From positions 417,250-481,249 of the forward strand of contig JALQBC010000034.1 of NCBI GenBank assembly GCA_023375675.1: 64,000 bases of DNA. Reading direction: 5' to 3'. Shown piece after piece: positions 55,154-64,000 of the stretch; positions within the stretch are counted from its first letter, which is position 1; each line of letters opens with the position of its first letter. This stretch comes from Cytospora piceicola. Its lineage: Eukaryota > Ascomycota > Sordariomycetes > Diaporthales > Cytosporaceae. The notes under the pieces are model-generated. The model ran no database searches. It had not been told where the DNA came from and saw nothing but the letters and a program-made list of their open reading frames with translations. The translations under genes were made by a program, and so were the position numbers.

Positions 55154-58100
55154 ATTAAAAGTCTTATACGTTATAAGAGTTAATCGTATTATACCGTACG
55201 TATACCTGCTTAAAAAAGAAATAATAGTTTATAATACCTTAGTTAGTATTATAGTTATTTATAAAACCTTTAAGGATTAAAATACCTTCGAGAATTAGCT
55301 TAAAATTAAGGTAGAACAGGCAGATATTTAGCTAGCTGTAATATAAAGAAAGCTTAACTATTTTCCTTATAAGTACTACTATTAAAAGAGTTCGAATAAG
55401 CTACTTTAGTATATTAAACGGCGGTATAACGTAAAGCTTTAAGCTTAGCTATTAAAGTTTTAAAACTGTTTATAGCTAGCTGTATAAACTATTTATAAGT
55501 ATAAAGGGACTATAAGTTTAATATAAAGAGGTAAAATATATATAAAACTCGAAAGGTAACGGTATAAAGCTAAATACTAAATTCGGTTATAAAAACTTAT
55601 ACTTTAATATATTACTATACCGGGGATTTAAATAACTAATACGTTAATCTACTAATAATAATATAGCTAAAAATACGAAATAAAGAAGCCGATACCTCGG
55701 ATAATTATAATATAATATTAGCGGCTTTAAACTATAAAATAACGTAAAAATAACTTATAATTTAAATTAAAGAGTAGAAAAAGGCGATAGCTATAAATAA
55801 TAAATATTAAATCTTTTAAATTTTTAAAGCCTATAACTAAATAAACTATTTATTTATAGTATTTAGTTATATAAATTATCTTAAAAGCTAAGTAACTAAC
55901 TATAGAATTATTAATTAGTTAAAAATAAATAATAATAGTTTTAGTTATATCTATACGGTAATAAACCTTTATTAAAAACTATATTTAACGATAAAGGCGG
56001 TCGTTTTATATAACCGGATAAAACGTAATATATACGTAGTATATAATATTTAGTATAGTTAAAAGGAAACTTTAATAAAGAAATCGGCAGAATAAAGTAA
56101 AAGTAAGCTAAGAAGAAAATAAGCCTAAAATAGCTTAAAACAGAAAAAAGGTAAAAAGGAATCTTTACTTAAACGTAATAAAACGTTATATAAAGTATAT
56201 AAGAAACTATACCGCCTATAGAACTATTAGGTAGTATTTTTTAAAAAAGCTGTTTTATAGTTTAAATTATATTATCTTAACGTTTTAATAATAAAGTAAA
56301 AGATTTAACAAGATAAAGACTTAGCTTATCGGATCGAAAGGCTTAAGATTTAAAAGGCAGGTAAATAATAACTAGTATAAAGGTATATATTAACCGTTTT
56401 TCTAGTTAAAGTATAGATAACGTTTTAAAATATAAAGATTGAATTTATCTACTTACTTATATAATTAACCCTGTTAGACTTAAGTACGACTATACCTATC
56501 TTTAATAATATTTATCGGTTTATAAACGTTAAGGTAGTAAACCTTTTTAAGTATATAATTACTAGAAATAAAGAAATACTTATCTTTATATAAAAAGACG
56601 TCGATATTAAGGTATAAGAGGATAACGGCTTAAAGGTATTTAAAGTTAAAAACGTAGCCTTTTATAAAGGATTCGTATATAACTTAATACTACTTAACTA
56701 GTTTTAAAAGAGAGGATATTATTAAAATAATAAAAAAGATTAAAATACTATTAAACGGAACTATAATAACTTCTTTCTATATATTTTCTTTATAAAATAT
56801 AAATAAAATATACTAAAAAAGCTTTTAAATACTATAACTAAGGTTACGTTCGGGGAAAAAACAGCTTTATTTAATATAATATTATAAAAGATAAGACGGT
56901 AGGTTTCGGATAAATTCTAATATTTATAGCTAAGATATTTAAAGCTAAAAAGACTTAGTAAGGTTATTAGCTTATATTAAGATGTTTAAATAAAGTAAAA
57001 GCCTTATATATACGAATATAACGGATATAGTATAAAGAAGATAAAAAGATAAATATCCCGGGTTTTTCGAAAAGAACTATAGGAAATCTAACGCTTTACT
57101 TTAGATTTTACCGATATTATAAAAGACTTTAAAGAATATAAAGCGGTAGCTTTCTTTACCTATTATAAAACAGGGGTAATATATAACTATTACCTTCGAA
57201 ACCGAGACTAAATTATACTAAAACGTTTATTAGAATTATTTATAAAAACTATAAAGAATAAAAGAGTAATACTTAAAACCTTCGAGTATAATAAGGAAAT
57301 CGTTAAACTATAGTAGCTAAAAAACTAGCTAAAAAACGATAATAACGTTAAAATCGAGCTTTCGATATTATAGATATAAGTATAAAACGGTACTGCCGAA
57401 CGTTCGAAAAGTATAGTTATTATAAAGGTAAGGTATATAATAGTTTATATAAAACTTTTAAATTTCTTTTAAAGAAAAGTAATTAAAATAGCCGTATATT
57501 TATATAACCGGCTTTTAAAATATATTTAAAGGTAATAAAAGACCTTATTAAAGAAATAAAATAAACTTATAGCTAAGTTTTATACTAATTTCCGCCTTTA
57601 AATATACTATTTATAAGTATTTAGCTATACAGTATACGTAATAATACTTACGGTATAAAGTAAAATAAAGCGACTAAAGAAAATAAACCTTTAGGCTTAA
57701 ATAGGCTATTTTATAAAATATAAATCGACTAATATCTATAAGATATAAAACCTTTAAACTAATAAGGTATACGCTTTAAAAGATATTATTTTCGATAAAA
57801 AGATAACGTTTAATAATTAAATAAACTATTTACGAAATAATATCCGAAAGGTAAATACCGATATATTATAAGAATACCTATATTAACAGATAATCTTATA
57901 AAAAAACTTAATAAGTGCTTTACTTAAAGAGGAAGAAGTAAGAGATTTTAAAAGTAGTATCGTTTATATTAAAGTTAATATAAAAACGGAAGTATATAAA
58001 AGTATAAATAAAATAGTAAAAAAGTACGTTAAAAAAACTAATTACCTTTTAAATAAAACGTATATATATCCGCTAACCTTAAAAGTATCTTTTTTTCTGT

Positions 58101-58779
58101 TATATAGCTTTATCTTTATAGCCTTTATAATAAAAATAAACGAAAAATATTTAAGAGATAAAATAATACCTTAAACTAATAAAGTATGTTTATAGATCTT
58201 AGCGTTTAATATAAAAAGACTATAAAACTAGTTAAAATAGCGAAATAAAAAAACTATTATAAAAGGTATAATATAAAGAAAAATAAAGAGATTATCCCGA
58301 GAGATAAAAAACGTAAATCTAAATACGATATTATACCGCTTATAAAAAAAATAAAAAATATATAGATAAAAGCTACTTTTAGCTTTAAAGACGTTTTATA
58401 AACGCTACAGATATATTTACAGAAACTTATTTAAGTAAGTAGAGAAAGACTATTTTTAAAGCTATAAGAAAATATAGTTATAAGAAGAAAAAGTAATAAA
58501 CGTAATAGCTAAAAAGACTTTACTAAACTATATATAAGTATATATTTATAAATATAATAAGTATAAGTTCTTTATTAAATATAAAGCCTAGCTAGTTATT
58601 TAAAAGGATTAATAATAAAAAGGTAATATAAAAGAAACTTATATAGCTATTTTTATTAAAAAGTTATTTAAAATAGTAATAGTAATTATAGCTAAGTTCG
58701 ATTTTAAACTTATTTAATATAATATAGTTAATACTTTTATTAACGTATTATTTAATAAAGAGATCTATATACGTATATT

Positions 58780-59600
58780 ATAAGGATATCGAAAACTAAA
58801 GTAGGTCTTTTTATTAAAAAAAGCCTTTTATAAACTTAAAGAATCTCTATTACTATAGTAAAAAGAACTTACTTGTATACTTAAAAAGATCGGTTTTACC
58901 TTAGTTCTTTATAAGCTTTATTATTTTACACGGAATAATATATTAATCTTCTTTTACGTAAATAATATCGTTATTATATATTAAAGTAAAAATAAGAAAG
59001 TAGTTAAAAAAGCTATTAAGTAGCTAAAGTTATAATATAGAATTATAAGCGGAGATAATCTTTAATAGTTTCTAAGTATTATAATACTTCGGAATAAAGC
59101 TATATAAAAGATTTAGCTTTTTTAAGTAAACTATATAGATAAAATATTATCTTTTATATAGACTTAATAGCAGGCTTTATATAAAACACTAATAGCCTTA
59201 GTAAAACTATTATTATATCCGGACCGGGTATTTATTATATTAGCTTATTTATATTAACGTAAAGTCGAATTAATTCTATATATAGTAATAATTATAAAGC
59301 TAGATATAGCTTTTATAGTATTTAAGCTTATACGGTTTAATATTAATCCCGGGCTATAGTATTATAAAGTAGCCGACCGGGTTTTAATATATCTTATTTA
59401 AATATTAGCTTTCGTTTTCGAATTAAAAAGAGTAGACTTTTTTAAGGTATAAAGCGACTTATCTTTTACCGATAATAGCTTAAACCGTCGAAGTTTATAA
59501 GTATATATAATAAGATTATTTAATAGATATATCGGATAGAAAGCGAATAAGTAAAATACTATAACTATTTTTATTATAAAGGTTAAGTTACTTTTTTTTA
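58780..59600 (+). pseudogene. Copia pol remnant: reverse transcriptase and RNase H
   Basis: All coding signals sit in one plus-strand frame. RT: KAFYKLKES-like segment from 58823, then TRNNILIFFYV from about 58928 and the catalytic YVDD changed to YVNN (GAC to AAT twice) at 58955-58966. RNase H: FTDNSLNRRS from 59465, then a Trp codon turned to TAG at 59537-59539 and a Gln codon turned to TAA at 59552-59554. Many further stops. Nonfunctional. Confidence 0.85.
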
Positions 59601-60620
59601 CTTAAGTATTAAAGAAAGCCTTTTTCTAGTATCGGCTTATACGAGAACTAAAGGTTTAGTTTAATTAGTAAACTATTTAGCTATAGTATAATAATATATA
59701 AACGATTAAGCTAGTAAATAAAGAGATTACCTAACTTAATATAAAGCTTTACTATATAAATATATATAATTACTAATTATAGTAAGAAGTTTAGTAAAGA
59801 TACTTACGTATTAATTACGTTAATACTTTAAATATAGTTACTAATAAACTAATTAAAGTACTTTCTGTTATTAGCTATTAAAAGTTTATCGTTTAACTTA
59901 AGCTAGTTAATATCGAAGATAAGATTTAAAAACGAAAGGTAAAAGACTTAAAAGATAATATAATTAATAAGCTAAAAGACTTACTAATCTAATATAAATA
60001 TATAGAAATATATATTATAGAATTAAAGAGAAAAAGAGAGTTATAAAGTACGCCGGCTTATATATAAAAACGTTTAGATTATATTATATTATTTTTAAGT
60101 AAACTACTATACTTAAAGTCGGCAGCCTTCTTTTATAGCTAGATTACCGATTAAAGATAAAGGTTTAAAAAGGCCCTTTACTTTTACGTAATCTTAACAG
60201 TTATAATACTAATAAAAGAGGTATATATATAACGATATACCTTTTTTACCTTACTTTTATCGGTTTAAACACTTTCTCGAATTCTTTTATAAAAAAAATC
60301 GAAAGTATAAATTTTAAGCTTTATACTAACCGGTATAAAAAGGTATATATAGCTAACTTATATATATTATATATATACTTTTATATAACCTTTAGCTTAG
60401 TTATAATAAAAGTTTATAAACCTTTAATACGTTTACTAGTAAACGTAACGCCGGTAAAGTATAGTATAAATTCCGGCGGATCGTATTATATATAAAGTAT
60501 AAAGAGTAGTTAAAGGCTATAGCTAGCCTTCGACCTTTTTATTTCTTTAAAATAAAAGTATTAGTAAATAACTTAATAAGAAGAACTATAGAAAAAGTAC
60601 TTATAGTAAGCTTTACGTTA

Positions 60621-60736
60621 GCCTTACCTTTACCTTTACCTTTATCCTTATCCTTTTCCTCGTTTTTATCTTTAACTTTATCTTTATCTTTATTTATATC
60701 TTTATTTTTATCTTTATCTTTATCGTCGTTATTATT
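60621..60736 (+). repeat. CTTTAT/CTTTAC hexamer tract inside the element
   Basis: About 116 bp of pyrimidine-rich imperfect hexamers (CTTTAC changing to CTTTAT) in the 3' part of the Copia interior. Confidence 0.75.
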
Positions 60737-61175
60737 ATTTAAGCAGACGATAGTATTATTAAGCTATATACTAATTAAAAAGAATATAAAAGATAAAAAT
60801 ATAAAAAAATATATAAGAGTAGCTTATTTTAAACTAAAGCTAAACTTAGTTTAAAATATATTATTAGTTATTTTAACTACCTTTTCTTTAAAATAAAAAG
60901 GTACTATATAAACGATTAAGAAAGAATATATAAAAAGGACTATTAAAGCTTTACTAGTTATTATTACTGTTACTACTACGGTAGTAGTAGTAGTAATAAC
61001 TATATAATAGTAAATAAAAGGAAAAGAAGCGCGTTTTATAGGCGATACTACTAAATATAGTTAGCTATATAGCTATAATAGGCTTTACCTACCTTACCTC
61101 TTTATAAGGGTTAACACCTTAAAAAAAGGGCTTACGTAGAGAAACCTATTTATAGATAGCTTTCTTTAAAAGGTA

Positions 61176-61342
61176 TATTAAATAGCAGTAGAGGTATTTA
61201 CAGAAATACCTCGGTCTGTATAAATAAGTAAGTTATATAATTAACTTCGGGATGTATTTAATATAGAAATTAGTATACCCGAGTAAGCGGGGTACGAGAT
61301 AATATATTTAACATATCAATCGAGTATATATTACGTGTGATA
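61176..61342 (+). repeat. Right LTR (167 bp)
   Basis: Begins TATTAAATAGCAG, the RIP-altered form of the left TGTCAGACGGCAG, and ends ACGTGTGATA. Each LTR keeps some CpA/TpG sites that the other has lost. Confidence 0.88.
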
Positions 61343-61347
61343 AGAGC
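61343..61347 (+). repeat. Right target-site duplication AGAGC
   Basis: Exact match to 54982-54986. The sequence beyond returns at once to normal composition. Confidence 0.8.
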
Positions 61348-61946
61348 GCCTGCGCACCCCTATTGAATGTCACGTACCATGTACCATGCATGCCAAGTAC
61401 CTGCCCAGGTGGGTACCTGCCTGGTTACCTACCTAGGTACACCTCCTAGCTAATGTCAAATGCCCGCCCCGCATCTTATCGATAAGATCTGTAAGGTACG
61501 TACCTGGGCGCATCGACCGTCTTCCAAAGGTTGTCTTCCCGCACGCAGCATCATCAAGTAAGTAATTCCTCACTTCCTTCACCTCTTATCCAGGCAACCG
61601 ACTTCAAAGACTACTGTGCCAAAACTCGCATTAGCAATACAGGGAAAGTTATAATCTCAGTCCTGTCACAACGTCCTGCATTCTGCGACATCACCCGCGA
61701 ATCATCATCTACCGCCTCTTCCTTTCAGGCCTGAACCTCAACCAATCTCAACTTGAGCCTAACAACAATCGACCACCATTGCTCTCTAAGGTATGTACTC
61801 AGTATGCATACATACACGAAAGGTCCAAGGCTGACACGTCAAGGTTCAGTTCCATCCATCAGTCAACTGGCCTCTTTTCCCCTATATTACCATTGCTCCA
61901 ATACCGGCCTCATCCCGACCTTCTTCCGATCCATCTCCTCCCAACC
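61348..61946. other. Promoter/leader of the Dcp1-like gene
   Basis: Contains several GGTACC/CCTAGG palindromes, including an exact TACCTAGGTA at 61430, within 90 bp of the transposon end. A/C-rich leader from about 61,730. Confidence 0.55.
61791..61849 (+). other. Putative 5' UTR intron of the Dcp1-like gene
   Basis: CTAAG|GTATGT donor at 61791, GCTGAC branch at 61830-61835 and GTTCAG acceptor ending at 61849; 59 bp. It lies about 100 bp before the ATG. Confidence 0.4.
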
Positions 61947-62546
61947 ATGGCTTCCTCGACGTCCCGCAAGCCCCAATATCAATTAAGCTCTACTGGGGCC
62001 AGTCGTCTTCCCGATAGGATGCCCACAAGCGCCTCGGATTATGAGTCCGAAGCCGTTTACCTCGAACCTTCAGCCCCAGCCTTGCCCCTACCCTTAGTTC
62101 TACAGCCAGAGAAACAGGAGAGCCGCACCATCAACGACATGAACCTCGCCGTCCTCCGTCGCTACGATCCCACCATACAGGGGTACAACGCCATGTCTCA
62201 CAATGCCACTCTTTACAAGATGAACAATGAACAACAGTGGGAGGAGTCCGGCGTGAAGGGTCCTCTCTTCGTCTGTATGCAGACTGCAGACTCCACTACC
62301 GGCCGTGTGACTTCACGCGCATGTATCTTTGTCCTGAACCGACAGGCCCTAGAAAACGCCTTCATTGATCTCACCACCGTTAAACACTGCGAGCTCCAAG
62401 CTCAGCTCCTCATAGTTGTCACAGACGACGATGAGGTGCTGGGCTTACATCTCGATGCCGAATCGGCGGACAAGACCTATCGACATGTTCTAGAGCAATG
62501 GATGCCCATAAGGGATGCAAAGAAGCTATCAGGTCGGCAGACTTAA
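61947..62546 (+). CDS. Dcp1-like mRNA decapping subunit (divergent)
   Basis: Intronless, 199 residues, ATG in an ACCATGGC context. After a disordered N-terminus (1-60) comes an EVH1-like Dcp1 domain: NLAVLRRYDPTI matches the NLxVLRRxDPSI signature of Dcp1, and WEESGVKGPLFVC matches the WxKxGVEGTLFVC strand; IFVLNRQALEN is the next conserved strand. Dcp1 activates Dcp2, which removes the 5' cap in cytoplasmic mRNA decay. Between these motifs the sequence is divergent (MSHNATLYKMNNEQQ), and it ends soon after a Trp (LEQWMPIRD). It could be the only Dcp1 of this fungus or a diverged paralogue. It lies 600 bp from a RIPed transposon. Confidence 0.7.
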   Translation: MASSTSRKPQYQLSSTGASRLPDRMPTSASDYESEAVYLEPSAPALPLPLVLQPEKQESRTINDMNLAVLRRYDPTIQGYNAMSHNATLYKMNNEQQWEESGVKGPLFVCMQTADSTTGRVTSRACIFVLNRQALENAFIDLTTVKHCELQAQLLIVVTDDDEVLGLHLDAESADKTYRHVLEQWMPIRDAKKLSGRQT

Positions 62547-63420
62547 GGCCTAATCCACCCACTATGAAGCACAACCAGAGGCCATCGCCACGACAGTCAA
62601 GCAGTTCCCATCCAAACTCGGGGTTAAGGATTGCGAGCCGGTACCCGAGAACGCCAATGTTCATTCAGAGTCCAAGATGCAGGCTCGCGTTCAAGAGCTA
62701 CCCAGTTATGAGGGTCCCATCCTGTTGCTGCCTGCCTGGCGTACATAGCTTAACAGCTACAGGACCAGTCATAATAACATACCTCGATCTGTATAAAACT
62801 CTGTATCAGACCAGGATGTTAGGCAGATGGAGGGCTGAGGTTATCATCAGCTTGCCGTTCAAATTTGAGTACTTGTTCAGGTGAGCTTCCTCTGGCTGCG
62901 ACGCTCAGCGAATCTAACCACGGTGTGCTGACAATGGACACTGACAGCTTGGATGGTGGCTGTCGGCTGCCTGCTGACGAGGTAGGTATTTCTTTCTGGT
63001 CACATCAGGAGACATGGGGGAGGGGATGAACTCTGCTGTAGGCCGCACGTGCATCAACGTCTGTCCCCATCCCCTGGCAACATGCTCCAGTCCAATGCCT
63101 CATAGCAAGATCTTTGAACAATATGCCTTCCGTTAGGAAGGTTGATGTTTGTTTTACAAGGCGGGCGAGCATAATAGAAAATTGTTGCCCTTGAGATTGT
63201 GCCACCTGTTTTTGATTCTGATTGGCTCTGAATTACAATTATGCTGATTCGCTGTAGCACCCGTCTAGAGGATCTGATTAGCTGCTGAAAGCAGTGTTTT
63301 TAGCCGTCGAACGGCTAAGAGAACTAGAGATTGTAAGGCTTTTAATGCCTGCCGGAAGACTTACGGTCACTTTAAGGCCTACGATAAGGTCGGACCTACG
63401 ATAAGGCCGTCTGTAATAGA
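62547..63420. other. 3' region of the Dcp1-like gene and repeat border
   Basis: No further gene. From about 63,290 composition shifts toward the AT-rich tandem repeat, with CCTACGATAAGG duplicated near 63,379-63,407. Confidence 0.5.
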
Positions 63421-63883
63421 CCTTAGGTTCGAACTAAAATGCACGCTCGAGTTTTAATCCGATTAAAACGTAGTTACCTAAATCTAAATCTTTAGAAAAA
63501 GGGCTATTAAACGGTATATTTAATTAAATCGTAGCCTTTAAGGTAGGCTTATTATTAAAGCTAATAGTCTTAATTCCTTAGGTTTCTAAAGTTCTTAACC
63601 CGAACCCTAGCCTTTCCTTCCCTTTCTCTCTACCGAAGGCCTTAGGTTCGAACTAAGATGCACGCTCGAGTTTAAATCCGATTAAGACGTACTTACCTAA
63701 ATCTGATTCTGTAGAAAAAGGGCTATTAAACGGTATATTTAATTCAATCGTAGCCCTTAAGGTGGGCTTACTATTAAAGCTAATAGTTCTAATTCTGTAA
63801 GTTCTTAAGGTTCTTAACCCGAACCCTAGCCTTTCCCTCCTTTCTTCTTTACCGAAGGCTTATATAAGCCTTTGGATTCGAAT
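63421..63883. repeat. Tandem repeat, about 219-229-bp unit, two copies plus a partial third
   Basis: Copy A starts at 63421 and copy B at 63640, each opening CCTTAGGTTCGAACTAA and closing near GAACCCTAGCC, a C/T-rich tract and ACCGAAGG. A third start (CCTTTGGATTCGAATTAAG at 63869) is cut short by a (TAAG)n tract. Differences between A and B are mostly C/T and G/A, e.g. TCTAAATC in A versus TCTGATTC in B. No coding frame. Confidence 0.85.
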
Positions 63884-63973
<90 letters not shown>

Positions 63974-64000
63974 GGTAAGTAGGTAAGTAAGTAAGTAAGT
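63884..64000. repeat. (TAAG)n tetranucleotide tract reaching the window edge
   Basis: At least 117 bp of TAAG units with two or three G substitutions (GTAGGTAAG). It begins inside the third, truncated tandem-repeat copy. Confidence 0.95.

Larger units (their letters stand above)
54987..61342 (+). mobile_element. Ty1/Copia LTR retrotransposon, complete but RIP-inactivated
   Basis: 6356 bp bounded by two 167-bp LTRs and flanked by an AGAGC duplication. The interior is extremely AT-rich, with almost no CpA or TpG, and no ORF of 60 residues. Despite this, one plus-strand frame still spells Copia reverse transcriptase (GCC-TTT-TAT at 58823; TTC-TTT-TAC-GTA-AAT-AAT at 58949-58966, i.e. FFYV followed by NN where active enzymes have DD) and RNase H (FTDNSLNRRS at 59465). 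Frame identity over more than 600 bp shows the decay is by substitution, not indels. RT before RNase H at the 3' end fits pol order. The primer-binding site after the left LTR is not recognisable. Confidence 0.92.

Noticed and set aside
63597..64000. Telomere or subtelomere signal (AACCCTAGCC and TAAG repeats)
   Set aside because: The CCCTAA-like words are isolated, and TAAG is not the TTAGGG telomere unit.

Overview
The window is nuclear DNA of a filamentous ascomycete, most likely a Sordariomycete. The evidence is small introns (56-132 bp) with GTRNGT donors and CTRAC-type branch points; a fungal wall-enzyme repertoire (AA9, GH72, GH64, CFEM); fungal proteins such as Ytp1 and Alb1; and one transposon wrecked by repeat-induced point mutation (RIP). 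No CRISPR array, operon, rRNA or tRNA was recognised. Exon boundaries were placed by hand from splice motifs and reading-frame closure; no transcript data were available.

Layout. 0-5.3 kb: 3' bulk of the INO80 remodelling ATPase (+). 6.2-10.6 kb: a DUF1772 membrane protein (+), an Alb1-type ribosome-biogenesis protein (-) and a Ytp1-family membrane protein (-). 13.4-28.7 kb: mostly wall, secreted or membrane proteins, namely an AA9 lytic polysaccharide monooxygenase (+), a GPI-anchored GH72 glucanosyltransferase (+), a promethin/LDAF1-like lipid-droplet protein (+), a single-pass membrane protein of unknown role (-), a CFEM GPI protein (-) and a GH64 beta-1,3-glucanase (+). 29.2-33.4 kb: a DUF89/ARMT1-type phosphatase (+) and an APC-superfamily permease (+). 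33.4-38.9 kb has no supportable gene. 38.9-48.3 kb: a Ser/Thr-rich secreted protein (+), an acyltransferase-3 protein (-), a POS5-type NAD(H) kinase (-), a lysophosphatidic-acid acyltransferase (+) and a YjlB-like cupin (+). 48.8-54.3 kb: an acidic orphan (-) and an OCRL-like inositol polyphosphate 5-phosphatase (-). 54,987-61,342: a complete, dead Ty1/Copia retrotransposon with 167-bp LTRs and a 5-bp target duplication. 61.9-62.5 kb: a divergent Dcp1-like gene (+). 63.4-64 kb: a roughly 220-bp tandem repeat with RIP-like changes, running into a long (TAAG)n tract at the window edge.

The genes are independent units, not one pathway. The only functional grouping is wall and surface biology (AA9, GH72, GH64, CFEM, Ser/Thr-rich secreted protein), which is loose and may be chance. 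I found no convincing undescribed multi-gene system. The most informative non-gene signals are: (a) in the dead Copia element, nearly all CpA/TpG is gone, CpG is kept, and most surviving CpA sites are CpApG, which suggests a +2 context rule for the local RIP machinery; (b) the palindrome TACCTAGGTA occurs exactly six times, always between genes; (c) INO80 carries an 84-nt stop-free intron in frame, so retention would insert 28 residues.
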